Shown here piece by piece: positions 1 through 14,480 of a stretch of DNA of 64,000 nt. Both the position numbers and the translations under genes were made by a program. A model generated the notes under the pieces. The model made no database searches. It had not been told where the DNA came from and saw nothing but the letters and a program-made list of their open reading frames with translations. Positions within the stretch are counted from its first letter, which is position 1. Each line of letters opens with the position of its first letter. The DNA is from Neocallimastix lanati (nom. inval.) (lineage: Eukaryota; Neocallimastigomycota; Neocallimastigomycetes; Neocallimastigales; Neocallimastigaceae). The stretch is taken from the NCBI GenBank assembly GCA_016946835.1, contig JACVTC010000042.1, positions 848,001 through 912,000 on the forward strand. The letters run 5' to 3'.

Positions 1-1832
1 TTTAATACTTTTATTAATAGTATTATTTATTATTTATTATTATTATTTATTATTAATATTTATTATTATATTATTATTTTATTCATAAAAAAATAACATG
101 AATTCTTTAAAAAAGTCAAGAAAAAAAGAAGGTAGTAAAAAAAAAAAAATCATACTAATTAAAATAATAATGATTTGTAATATAAGTAATGAAAATTGTA
201 ATAAACCGAAAGGGTTACGTTTATTACACTTTAAGGGTTTGATATTATAAGAAATAACTTTAATTATTTATATTTTTAGTTTTTTTTATCACACATAATA
301 ATTAATAACTAATAAATTTTTAAAATTATAAAATATATTATCATTATAAAAATAATGATAATAATTAAATGATTATATAAATAATATGGTAAATAAATCA
401 TAAGTTTATAAATGAATGAATAAATAAAATATTAAATAAATTAATTATTACATAAATAAATGAAAATGTGTTTTAAATAAATAATATTAATGTTATTAAA
501 TAATATTTAGAACTAAAATATTAAAATAAATGAATAAAAACCACTTAAATAAATAATTTCAATATTATTTGAATGAATTATAATTTATAAATTAAATAAA
601 TTAATAATATTAATAAGTGGATAAAAATAAATTAAATAAATAAATTTAATAATATATTAATGTATATATAAATATAAAATAAATAAAGGTTATTATTATT
701 ATTATTAATAAATGAATAATAACATATAAAATAAATAATTTATTATTAAATATATTAAACTATAAATAGATATATTTATAGATAAATTTAATTTGATGAC
801 CAAGGAAATATATTTTCAATATATTATAAAATTTATTATTAAAGTTTTTTTATGTTTGTATTATATATTAATGAATAAATAAATATAAAATAAATAAATA
901 AAATAATTAAAAATAATAAATTAAATGAATAGTAAATAAATTATATTAATAAATGAATAAATAATATTTAAATAATTATTAATAATAAAGTAAATGAATA
1001 AATATAAATTTAGATAAATGATTTTTATTATATGTAATTTAAATTTTGATCATTAACAATTTTAATTATATAAAAAAAAAAAATTTTTTTTCTTTATATT
1101 TTCGTGTTTAATAGTACAAATTTATTATTTCAATCCTTTAATAAATTTCTTCATTCATTTTATTTTCTTTAGATTCTTTGTTGATATTTTCAGTTAATAT
1201 AAATAATAAAAGAAAAAAAAAAAGAATTTTAAATATTAGATAATCTTTTTATATTCAATTTTACTTTTTCTGTTTTCTTTTTTTTTTTTCTTTTTTAATT
1301 TATACATTGATTATTATAATTAATAAAATAAAAGTTTTCATTTACCTTTCTTTAGTTATTTTTATTATTTTTATTATTAAAATTGTTATTAATATACAAA
1401 ATAATATATCTAAAAATTTTTTTATATAATATTTGAGAATCATTAAATGTTCTTTTCATTATAAAAAAAAATTTTTTTTTTTTCTATTTTTAAGCTTACT
1501 AATCATAATAAAACTTATTTTTTTTTTATTTAAAGAATTTTTATATTAAAATTTTAATAGATTTATTATATTTTTATTTATTATAAATTAAAGAAAAAAA
1601 TATTAACTTTTTCAATGATTTTTCAAATAATACGAAATTGTAAAACTTTAAATCATTTATTATTATTATTATTATTTTTATTTTAAAAATTTATTAAGGA
1701 AAAGGAAGAAAAGATATCTCTTTATGTGAAAATATTTTAATTTTTATTTACACGAAATTTTAAAAATAATGATTATAAATTATATATATTAAATAATTTA
1801 TTTGTAATTATAATTATAATTATTATTATTAT

Positions 1833-1897
<65 letters not shown>

Positions 1898-2071
1898 GTT
1901 TTTGTTTTGTTGCTCAAAAATTAAAATAAATAAAATATTTACCACTATTGATTGTATGATATTTTTATGTTTATAAAAGTTTGATAATTTTAACTTTTAC
2001 AATATAATAATTAATCCTTTTAATAGAAGATTTAATAAATTAATTTATTTTATTTGTAACAATAAAGTTTT
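1..2071. other. AT-rich intergenic DNA downstream of gene C
   Basis: No gene is supported here. The stretch is almost pure A/T with short ATAAAT-like and TTA-like runs. It lies 3' of gene C, which is read on the minus strand and stops at 2072. AATAAA-like hexamers on the minus strand just past the stop (near 2050-2060) could serve as polyadenylation signals, but such hexamers are common by chance in this base composition. A very long poly(T) tract lies inside it and is listed separately. Confidence 0.6.
1835..1896. repeat. 62-nt poly(T) tract
   Basis: An uninterrupted run of about 62 T on the plus strand (poly(A) on the sense strand of gene C) lies about 180 bp beyond the gene C stop codon. 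It is one of the longest homopolymers in the window. Long homopolymers are typical of AT-rich fungal and protist genomes, and the exact length is prone to sequencing error. Confidence 0.9.
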
Positions 2072-2202
2072 TTATGTGCATACTCCTTGAGTGCATGTAC
2101 TTCCAGTACAACAATAATCGGTTTTACTACCAGTACAAGAACCATCCTTTTCAGATAATTCATTAGTTGAACTTTCATAACATATCTCAGTCTTAGTTTC
2201 AG
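2072..2202 (-). CDS. Gene C exon 18 (C-terminus)
   Basis: This 131-nt terminal exon encodes AETKTEICYESSTNELSEKD and then a Cys-rich tail ending DYCCTGSTCTQGVCT and TAA. The tail has the same pattern as the end of A13 (ICVNKTTLE ... CSSGTNCTG) and as the candidate last exon of gene B (DPKCSAGVCF). No transmembrane segment or GPI signal follows. Confidence 0.8.
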
Positions 2203-5200
2203 CTAATAATGTAAAAAAAAAAAAAATAAATAAATATACTCAAGTTATTATTTTATGAAGTCTATTTTTATTATTTTTTTTTTTTTTTAATTTATTTTAT
2301 AAATTATCGTTATTCATATACATAAATAATTAAAATATTGAATTTTCTTACCATTCGCTATGGAACATACTGGAGCATCTGAACATCCAATATACTTACC
2401 ACCAACACCAACAAATTCCTTTTCTTTAACATCTTCACCTGTTTTAAGTTGACAGTTCGCGTTTTGAGTACATAAAATTAAATGATCAGGTAGTGCAGCA
2501 TTCAAATAGTAACCAGCTGAACTGACAACATTGGTAACTGTGGTAGTACATGAAAAACCAGCACTATCGTCACACGTTAGTAATAAATCATCTGCTTTTT
2601 CACCAGAAGCTGTTTCAATTACTCCAGCTGCCGTGGTCATGTAATAACCAACCACTAAATTCATTGAAAAAGGAAAAGATATTATTTTAAATTTTTAAAT
2701 TTTTAAATTTTTTAAATTAGTAATTATTTGATAGTTTCGATATTTATAAAATAAATTTTCAAAATTAAAAAAAAAAAAAAAAAAAAAAAAGAATTATTAA
2801 TAATAAAAAATTTAAAAAAAATTTTCAATAACACAATTAAAAATCATGGTTCTATAGTATGTCTTTTAATAGGACTTCAAAATACTATTTAAATAAGTTT
2901 TTCTCTTAATTTTTTTCTCTAAAATTTTTTTGTAATTACCTGGATCCTCAACGATAACGATGGTACTAGTACTGTCATTTCCCTTATACAGTTTAAAGGT
3001 GGCCGCCGTCTTTCCAAATAAGTAGGTACTAGTGTTAGCAACATCACCAAATGAAGCTGCGGTTCCATCTGAGGCTGGAATACACAATTGAATTTTGCTT
3101 CCGTTGATTTTAACGTCACCAGCATGAGTTGCAGCCGTGGTACAAGTATCACTAGGAGTGACGTCGTTCCAAGTACCGGGTGTCAAGAAGTTTTCATAGA
3201 TTTTTTCATTTTCACTAGTACCAGCTACAATGTAACCGTAATTCTTAGTGCAGTCTCCATTACTATCACAACTATAAATACTTATATCATTAAGTCCTTC
3301 CTTTGCAGTAACCTCCCCTACAGCTGCTTCAATAAGGAGTGTATTATCTCCATCAGTTACTGGTTTTACTAATAAGATCATCGTCGATTGCTTAGTCATT
3401 AATTTTGAAACATTTGAATATTCGTAAACCACACTGTTCACAATGTATTTCTTTCCATTTTCCACTAAAATTCATTGAATTCATTGTAAATCAATAAATA
3501 AAAAATTTATTATACTAAATTATATATATATTAAAATTATACTTTTCAAAAAAATTAAAGGAATATATTTACTTTCAAAAGTATTCCATATAAATGCATT
3601 CTTGATTGCTTTCACAACAATGTTACCATTTATACTTCCGGAAAATACATTTCCAGCACCAACATTAATAACATAGGAGGCATAAGAACTATTACTAATA
3701 AAGTCAACGACATCACCGTCCACTGTATTAATACAAAGTTTATTTTGTCCGGTTAATAGGCTTCCAACGTTTCCAGAACAAGGTGTGACTGTTGTGACTT
3801 CACCATTCCTTCCATTAGCGACAGCAGTTACCTCAAAGAATTTATCGTTCGCTTTGAAGTAACCGTAAGTTCTGTAGCAGGTGTGGCCAGTGACTTCACA
3901 GTAATAGAGGGACATATCCGCGATATTGGCTTGAATGACGGCATCTGTGGCTGTTCCTAAATTGATTAAAGCTCCATTACCTTGGTTAATTCCATACACA
4001 CCGTTAGCTGCAACTTTATTTGATAGAAAGAATAAATGTAAAAAAAAAAAAAAATAATTATTAAATAAACAATTTAAATAAAAAAAATAAAATAAAATAA
4101 AATAAAATAAAATAAAATAAAATAAAATAAAATAAAATAAAATAAAATAAAATAAAATAAAATAAAATAAAATAAAATAAAATAAAATAAAATAAAATAA
4201 AATAAAATAAAATAAAATAAAATAAAATAAAATAAAATAAAATAAAATAAAATAAAATAAAATAAATAGTAGAATATAAATGTAAAGTACAGATTGAATA
4301 AAATAAAATAAAATAAAATAAAATAAAATAAAATAAAATAAAATAAAATAAAATAAAATAAAATAAAATAAACAAAAAAAATAAATTAAGAATAAATAAA
4401 TTAAGAAAAAATAATGAAAAAGAGTACATTAAATGAAAATAAAAAAAAAAATAATTAAAAAAGAATACATCAAGTAAAAAAATAAATACAAAAGATTCGT
4501 TCCTATTCGAAAATAAAATGTCTTTCACTTACTACTTGCACCAGTAATCGATTCAATAGTGAATACATTAGCAATAGTTCTAATGAAAAGATAATTTGAA
4601 GCTCCGTCATAGATTAAGTATTGTCCAGGCTGTGTAGGGAAGGCGGTGAGGTCTGTTCCACATATCAAGTATTGATTGTCTGAATCAACTTTACCAATAT
4701 TTGAAGTACAATCTGTAACAAAAGTACTTCCATCTTCATTATCCTTATTACCAGTTTCTGATAAAGCAATATAATAATATGCTTCACTATTATCTTTTAT
4801 ATAACCAGTCGTTCTCTTGCATATGCCATTCTTCTCACAATTATATAATGCAAGTTTTGGAACATCAGTTGAAGTATCTAATGTTCCTCCCAATGATTGA
4901 TCTTTCATGGTCGTAAGGTTGATGACAAGCGGTCCTCCAACTAATATGTATATATATTTATATGGAAAATAAAAAGTATTAATTTATCTTTATTTTATGC
5001 CTCTTCTATTCATTCTTTTATATCGAAATTTAAAGATGAATTCAAAATAGAAAAAAATAAAAAATAAAAAATAAAAAATAAAAAATAAAAAATAAAAAAT
5101 AAAAAATAAAAAATAAAAAATAAAAAATAAAAAATAAAAAATAAAAAAATAAAAAAATAAAAAAATATAAAATAAAAAAAAAAAATAAAAAAAAAAAAAA

Positions 5201-8200
5201 AATTAAAAAAATATATATTATTGTTTTAAATTTTTTATCTACCTGAAGAAAGAGCATAGGACTTATCTGTGGCATGAACAACAATTGTATTGGCATTATA
5301 GGCTCCGAAGATACTTCCGGTGCTATGAGCTCCCGTTAAGATGTAATCGCCAGAAGCCATAGTGGCCTTCAAAGCACTTACTTCTTCGTCATTGCCGACG
5401 AGACAAAGTGATCCATCGCTCTCCAATCGACCAATATCGGCCACGTCCTTACACACACTGGCAAATCCTGTTCCCGTTACTGGAGTACTGCTTACCAATG
5501 AGACAGCATAGTAATCACTGCCACTTTTAACATAACCAACAGTTGGAGTACAGGTACCACTGGCACAGTTGAAGAGAGCAAACTTTGTCTTATCCGTAGC
5601 GGTGGATGGATCTTCGGTGACATCCAGCCACAAACCCTCCACAATTTTTTCAGCAACCGTAGAAGTTAAAACTTGAGCACTTGTAAATTTAGTTTCAGAG
5701 TCTCCATAGGTATATTCCTTATACTCTTCTCCAAGCTTTAAAATGTATGTTTTACCATTCTGAGCTATTAAAAAAGTAAATATAATACAAAATAAAAATA
5801 TATATATATACAAATTAGTATCAGGATAAATATTCATTGGAATCATTTCAATTCTAAATTTATTTTTAATTTCAAATTTATTATTAATTATCCTTAAAAA
5901 GAGATACTTTACCAGTTTTACTATCCAAGATTAATTTATTTTTAACGGATTTTATCAAAATTTTGGTAGTACCATCTCCAGTTCCAGTGAAAATATTAGT
6001 GGAGGCATTGGTGATAATATGATAGGCAATATCATCGGTTGATACATTAAAATCAATGGATTCGCCATTACCTAAACAAAGTTTAGGTGGGGAAGCTGTG
6101 GCGTAAACCTTTCCAAAGGAGTTACCAGCACAACTTAAAACAATATCCGGTTCATCAACCAATGCTGGTGATGCTCCAATCGAGTAGAAAGAATCACCAA
6201 TTTTAGCATAACCCTTTGTGTTAGAGCAGTCGGTTTCAGTGCAACTATACAATGCCAAATTTCCAGGAGTGGTGACAGTATCGGAATCTAATTTAATTTC
6301 CTTTGAAGAACTAATTTCAAAAACATGTACTCCAGCAGGCAATGTTTCTATTAAAATTTGATTAATGTTTTTTTAGAATTAATGGATTTCCAAAAAAAAA
6401 AAAAAAAAAAAATTAATAACAAAAGTTTAAGATCTAAAATTAAAAACTATAGTAATAAATCCATAAATTATGATAAAAAATAAATTTTAAAGTAGTAAAT
6501 AAAATAACTATCTCTAATATTTTTTTAAAATAATATTTAAAATTAAAAAAAAAAAAATACATTTATTAAAAAAACAGAATTATATAAAATAAATAAAAAA
6601 AAATAAATAAATAAAATTTTATAAAGTTTTATATAAAAATTTAATTGTACTAGTATAAATTAAAAATATGTAATCCTTAAAGTTGTAGTATTAATTAAAA
6701 ATAATAAAAAAAATAGTTTCAAGTAAACTTACTTAATATCATGTAGTTTGTGCCTACTTCAATAACAATATCAACTGCTCCTGTTGCAATGAAAGCATTT
6801 CCACTAACTATAGTATCAGCAATTTGGAAATACTTTTTAGTGCCAAAGGTAGCGGTACCTGAAGCTACATTACAAAGCTTAGCACTTGATGTATCATACA
6901 ATAATCCAATTTCACTAGATGTACAACTACCTGCTGGTGTGACTTCAGCATTAGTTCCAGAAATAATTTTGAAAAATTTGGCACTTCCAATCTCCTCGTT
7001 GGACTTAATATAACCATAGGTTTCTCTACATACCTTTGTCGTAGAATCACAATCATAGAGTGCAAGTTTTTCATTAACTCCATCTAAAGCAGTTCCATCC
7101 ATTTGTGATATGTCTACTACTTCAATCGTACTTAAATTAATAATATTAATACCATTAGTAATACCTAAAAATATGAAAAATAATATAAAAATGTTATTTG
7201 ATCATCATTCAATATTGTCATTATATTCATTTTTCTCAATTCTTAAATTAATAAAAACAAATTAAATATTTCATAAATATAAATTTATAAATAAATAATC
7301 TTTAACTAATGATTGCTTTAAATCAAAAAAAATTTTTTTAAATGATATTTCCTTTTATCTATATATATTTAATTTATCTTTTCTATTTTTTTATTTCTGA
7401 AAAGTAATAGCAAAAGAATAATCTATTAAACTATAAATAATGTGTAATTCTCCTGAAAAGAAAAAAAAACTTCAAAAATTATTTTACCTGTAATGGACTT
7501 TGTAACAAAGATGCTGGCATATGCATTAATGACTTCATTTCCAGTGGAAGGATAGATTACATAATTAGCTGTCTGAGAAGTAAGGAAGTCCTTAGCATCA
7601 TCATTCTTTACACATAATTTTCCATCACTCAAAAGTTTTCCAATATTTTCAGTTGTACAACTCTCTACTGTTTGTGAAACGGAAGATCCAGTGGAGGTTA
7701 TGGAATAGTAAATTATTTCATAAGTTTGAGTATTAAAGGTACCACTAGCCGCTTGTGAAGAACAGGCTTCATTATCGAAATAACGACTACCATATTTCTC
7801 ACTGTAGTCATTCGGTTCAGTAGTATGCTTTGTACATATTTTGGCATAACCAGAAACGGTAGTACATTTTTTGTCAGCATCACATTCGAACATTAATATT
7901 CTACTGGCATTAGACACGTCAATAGATTTATTAGCAATTGTAACTTCCTTGGCCACTTCATTTTCATCAATCTCAATAACGTGTAATGGGGAAGTTGTAT
8001 TATCTAATGCAGCAGTTTTACATGTAGTACCATCTGAAGTGATGTAATGTATTTCGTTTTCACCATTAATACATAAAACATCCGTTCCAGCTACCTCAGT
8101 TCCATCACTACATGTTTCCGGACATGATGGCAAGGTAATATTACCTTTAAGATATTATTATGATAATAAAAAGTTAAAATATTAAAAATTAATATTGGAT

Positions 8201-9423
8201 ATTTTGTTTTTCATTAATATTAAATATTTTATTTTTTTTTAAAAAAAAACAAAACAAAAAAAAATAAAATAAAATAAAAAAAAATAAAATTAAAAAAAAT
8301 AAATAAAATTTTTATTTTCTATCTATTAAATAGTTTTTTCATATTATTAATAATTTAAATAATTTTTTTTTTTTTTTGCTTAAATAATACTTACTGGAAT
8401 CTGGAGCTTCATCACCCTCTTTACACACTCCATCTTCACAGGAATAATTTGTTTTTTCTCCGGTACAGGATGCTGAACTACTGGAACGATCGGTGACCTC
8501 TAAAGTGTCGTCATCCACACAGATATAAGTCTTCGAGGTATCGAGTACAATGGAATTAGCCGTCATCTTGATTACTCCAGTCTTACTACCTTTTACCTTA
8601 GAGGTAAAAGCACTATCAGCACTTGCTTTAATAAGGTAGGATCCAGTGCTACCTATGGCCACTTCCGTATTTATGGCGGTGTCAAGACAAAGCTTGTTGC
8701 TATCCTTAAGGAATTTACCAATTTCATTAGCGGCACAAGCATTATCATCATCTCTTTCAATAGCTACACATGTATCATCACCTGTACATTTAATAATTGT
8801 GGCACCACTTTCAGCAGCAGAGAGTAATTCATTACCCTTAATTAAGAAATAACCAATATCTATTATATATTTTTAAAAAGAAAGAAAAAAATTAAAAAAT
8901 ATTTTATATTAGTTTTTGTGTAAGAATAAATTTTATTATTTTTTGTGATCCTTTTCTTTTTTTTTTTTCCTTCTTTTCTCTCTCTCTTGTTTCTATTATC
9001 AAGTAGAATAATTTATTTAAAGTGGGTGAATTCAATTAAAAAATAATAAACTTTTATTTAAAACTTTTTTTTTTTTTTTTTTTTTTTAAATTTCAAATTG
9101 TAGTATTCTATTCATTCTAAACAAAAATTTGAAGGATTTAATGTTAATTTTAATAATAATTAAAAATTTGAGTTTTAATAATGCAAATGTGGTGAAAATA
9201 TTAATCTTTTTAACATATGAAGAGAAGTATTTGAGAATTGTTATTATTATTATTATTGTTCATTGTTTGTTGTTATTATTATTATTATTATTATTTATAA
9301 TTATTTATTATTATTTATTATTCTTTTTATTATTATTATTATTATTATTTATTATTATTATTTATTATTATTTATTATTAATTATTATTATTATTTATTA
9401 TTATTTATTATTATTTATTATTA

Positions 9424-9492
<69 letters not shown>

Positions 9493-9525
9493 TATTATTC
9501 ATTATTCTTTTTATTATTATTTTTA

Positions 9526-9561
<36 letters not shown>

Positions 9562-12500
9562 TATTATTTATTATTTATTTATTAATATTATTATTATTAC
9601 TCTTATTCTTATTATTATTATATAATTATTATTATTTATTATTAAAAACTCTATTAAATAAAGTTTAAAAATTGTAACTTTAAATATTATTAAAATTTTT
9701 TTATGAATTAAGTTACACATTTTAATTTGTGTAATGAACTTTAATATTATTTTTATTATTAATTTAAATATTACATATTGAACTAGGTTACACAGTTTAA
9801 TTTGTATAATGAACTTTAAATTATTTAATATTATTTTTATTGTTCATATAAATATTATATAAATTATTTATCTATATTATATTCAATTGTTCATTTATTT
9901 AATTAATTATTAATCATAATTAATATTATTATTTTTTTAATGATATCATAATTGACAGCTTTTATATTATTAGTATTAATATTATTAATAAATTATTTAT
10001 ATTATAATTTTTTCATTATTTTATTCATTACTAAATATTTTAATTATTAATGATTAAATATTCCTTTTTAAAAATAACAAATTATTTATTATTTACTATA
10101 TATGATATTAGGATTATTCTTTCTTCCTTTAATTATTAGATATTATTATTGAAAATCTTTTTGTTATTTACTATTATTATAGTATTCTAATGTTATTTAA
10201 TTTTATTAATTTTCTTTCTTCATATTTATCAAATATATCAATACTTTTATTCTTTATTAATCTAACAATTTCCTTCATTTATTTTTTTTTTTTTGGTTAT
10301 TAATTATTATCAATAGTTGGGTCATTTATAATTTTTAAAATCACAGTCATTATTTGTAATTTTATATTCATCAATACTTTTTTTTTATTTCATAAATCAA
10401 CTAATATATTATCTTCATAGTCTTATTCGTATGAAATAATAATTAATTCATCCTTTATATGACCTTTCCAAATTAACAACCCACTATTATGATTTAATTA
10501 TAATAAATTTTACATAATTTTCTAAATACATGATATTTTTCTAATTAAAAAAATTTTTTAATATTTACCTGGAGTTGGAAGAGCAATGATCGTTTTTTCA
10601 CTATTTCCTATGTATTTCTTTGGGCTGGTACCAATAAAGTAGGTTTTAGTACTGAGAATATCCATAGGAGTAGTTCCTGATCCTGGACAAACTTGAATGT
10701 TGGCTGTTGTGCTACCTTGAGAGACTGTAAATTTTCCAGCATCTCCAGAACCGGTACAAGCTACAAGAGCATCTGCTCCTCCTGGAGTGTTACAACTACC
10801 ACCAGTACATTTGTAGATCGATTTTCCATTGACCAAGATGTAACCAACTAAATCGGTACATTTTCCACTATTACATTGTAAAAGATCAAGCAGTGGGAGA
10901 TCATCCAAATGGACACTGTTCATACTAGTCACCTCTCGAAGAAGATTGGCACCGGTTTCTACTTTTTGGTAAGTCTTTATTGAACTAGTTACTGTGTTAT
11001 CTAAGCTGAATTTATTATCATCAGCTGTGTATTTGTAAGCATAAAATGCCTCTCCAAATGGAATGAGATAATTAGCATTTTCAGAACCTAAAAATTGATT
11101 TAAAATATATTTTTTTAAAATATTTAGTTAAAAAATTTCAATATGGATATTTTGTTATATTATTAATTATTATATTTTATTAAATATATGATTTTTTAAA
11201 TTATGTATATTTATGTATTTATAAGACATTAAAATTAAATAATTTTTGAATATTTAAAAAAAAAATATATAATTTAAACAATTGGTCGTATTTTGACTGT
11301 TTAAATTCCCATTTATATTTATTGGGATTTTTTTTATATATCGCTTACCTTCAAAACTGTCATCAACGACAATATAGTCACTGGTAAATTTAATCAGTTT
11401 ATTGTTAGCTAATTTACTTCCAGTAGCTACAGTACCCACAACGTAACGTCCAGTTGTTGGAATGGAAACACTAGAACCACTACCGAGACAAATGGTCTTC
11501 ACACCCTCCTTCAAAATAATCTTACCGATATATTCATTTCCACAAACTTGCTCTGATGGATCGGATGCTGTAGCACCTCCTGTAGCTGCAATATCATAGA
11601 AATCTCCTGCTGCACTCTTTGTGTAACCACTGACTTTTCCACAGACATTATCTAAACATTTAAGAATGGCGATCTTAGCCTTAGAGGTTGCGTCAGTATA
11701 ATCTGCATTTCCAACTTCCTTACTAGTATCATCAATACCAACCACATTAAAGTCTTCCATGACAGCTAAGGTGAAAGAATTAGTAGTTCCCTTGACAATG
11801 ATACTTGATCCTTGTTGAGCCGGTGAGAAAATATTGGATGCATCATTGGCCAAAAGGTACTTCTTACCATCTGCAGTGGTCAGGTCGTAGGTCTTTTGAC
11901 TGGCATCAGTGGCATGGTTCACCACACAGAGCTTATCGTCCTTCAAAAGTTTACCAACATCTCCAGCTACCTTACATTCAGCATCTTCTATGGAATCATC
12001 CGAAGCAGCGACCAATTGAAGACTGCCATCATGTGAAGCAATAATATAATTATCGCCAGCCTTATAATAACCGTAGGTACGATGACATTCACCAGTTACA
12101 GCACAATCTAAGAGTATTATACCGTTCAAGGAAGCTGTAGTGGTGATCTCGGTGGACGGATCGGCAATATACGAATAAACATTGGACTGATCCAATTGCT
12201 TGTAGACCACCACCGTGGTTTTACCACTATCTAATGTGAAACTATTGGTGGATTGAGTTAAGGCCTTGTATTCATTGTCCACCTTAATGACATAATCACC
12301 ATTAGCTAAAAATTTGAGTATATTAGTTTTTATAGGATTAAACAAAATAAAAATAAAACCAAAATTAAAAAAATAAAATAAAATAAAATAAAATAAAATA
12401 AAATAAAATAATTAATAAAATATTAAATATAAGTACAGATTGAATAAAATAAAATATATAATTAATAAATATTTTTTATCTTCCTATTTATTTTTGTTTT

Positions 12501-13582
12501 TTAAAAATAAAATTTATTAACTAAAAAATATTTCTTATTTGGTATGAAATACATACTTGGATAGGTTAATTGATCCACCACAATAAAGTCCTTTGAAATT
12601 TTAACCATCTTACTTGCCATTCCAGAAAATGTTCCGGCACCAATAGAAGTGCTTCCCAAGGCATAGTAGTTCGTGGCATCCGTAATTTCGACCTTCTTTT
12701 GACCATCGTTAATACAGAAGAAGTTGCGAGCACCATCCGTAACAACCTCTCCTTTATTTGCTGAGCAGTCCACTGATTCTGGGATGGTATAAACCTCTGA
12801 TGTCACTCCAGCAGCGAACTTATAGAATTTATTCGCTTTTCTAGCGTAACCGTTAATTTTTGTACAAATACCTGTATTTTCACAATTGAAAAGCAATAAG
12901 GTTTGAAGTTTTGTAGAGGATGAATCGTCAATGCCGCTGGTTTCAATTTTAATCTGGTCCTTGAAGAGATTTGCCCCCACTTCATCATAAAGATTATCGT
13001 AGGTGATAGAATTGTCCGTGGCTCTCACAATAATATGATCACCAGTCGTTTGCGTAAAAATATTAGCACTGGAAGTGGAAATGGCAAATATATTTCCATT
13101 GGTCATGCTACTTAATAATGGGTTATCCGCATGGGCCTTTATACAAAGTTCTCCTTTGCTTGTGATATCGTTATCATGAGTGGTCGGGGTCTTACAATCT
13201 ACAAAGCTTGAAGATTTTACTGATTTTGAACCATCAGAATGGTATACAAAGAACTTGGCCTGTTGATTGAGCGATCTCAAATAACCATAGGTCTCTTTAC
13301 ATTTACCATCTCTACAGTTGTAAAGAGTCCAATTATCCATTTGAGAATCGGTAGTAATTAAAGTGGTTTCGGCTAAGGGATATTCATCGTAGATATTTGC
13401 GTTTTCCTCATGAATAATATAATTCTTGGCCCCTGACAATTCCTTATCTAAAGTAAAACTGGTAGTAGAGGCATCATATTTATAGACCACATAATTATCT
13501 ACACCAGTATTCACTACATAATTCTTTCCATTTTCAGCTTTATATATAAATAGTTATAAGCAATTTAAAATTTTAGTATTTA

Positions 13583-13613
<31 letters not shown>

Positions 13614-14333
13614 TTAAACCAAAATTTTTTATTAATTGATGGATAAGCATTTTTTTTTTTTTTCATATAATAATTTTAATGGTAATGGCAACAACGACAA
13701 TTAAATATTGTGTAAAAACATAGAATTACTAATGATTATTAATTAAATCTTTTTTTTTTTTAAAAAATAAAAAAAAAAATTCACCTTTATAATCTTCATC
13801 AATGATACCGTAATCATCAGTCATCTTGAAGATTTTGTTGGCCATGGATTGGAAAGGAGAGGAGGCATCCATCGCCGTATCTCCAAAGACGTAGTATTTA
13901 TTACTAGCAATTTCAACCCCAAATCCATCTTCCATACAAATATGTTTGGTGCTGTCCGTGTACACAAGACCAAGTCTTCCGGTACAATAGGTAGAATCAT
14001 GTACAGCATTAGCATCAGTGGAAATATCTTGAGCATCTTCTTCGGAAGGAATTTTATAGATTTTAGACTTTGCCGTATTCCAAGCGTAACCTGAAATTTT
14101 TTCACAATTGACTTGGGCGTCACATTTATAAATATGGACCTTTGATGCCTCGAAAGAAGCTTCAATGTTGGCATTATCGAGCTTAGTAATAGTACCAGCG
14201 TCGATCTTTAGGATATAAACACCTAATCAAAGTGATTCATATAAATACAAATGAAAAAGGTTTATAGTGTTAGTTTCATATTAAAATTAAATAACTCTAA
14301 TATGACACTATTAAATTTTAATGTATTAAATAA

Positions 14334-14381
<48 letters not shown>

Positions 14382-14386
14382 ACTAC

Positions 14387-14417
<31 letters not shown>

Positions 14418-14446
14418 AATACTACTACAACTACTACTACTACTAC

Positions 14447-14480
<34 letters not shown>

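Noticed and set aside
4061-4528. 155-codon minus-strand frame rich in Phe, Ile, Leu and Tyr
   Set aside because: It is the AAAAT array of intron 14 read as codons. It lies between valid splice sites and has no conserved sequence.
5042-5296. 84-codon minus-strand frame of Phe/Leu/Tyr
   Set aside because: It covers the AAAAAT array of intron 13 and reads exon 13 out of frame.
9129-9668. 179-codon plus-strand frame of Leu/Ile/Tyr runs
   Set aside because: It is translated TTA/ATT microsatellite inside intron 8 of gene C.
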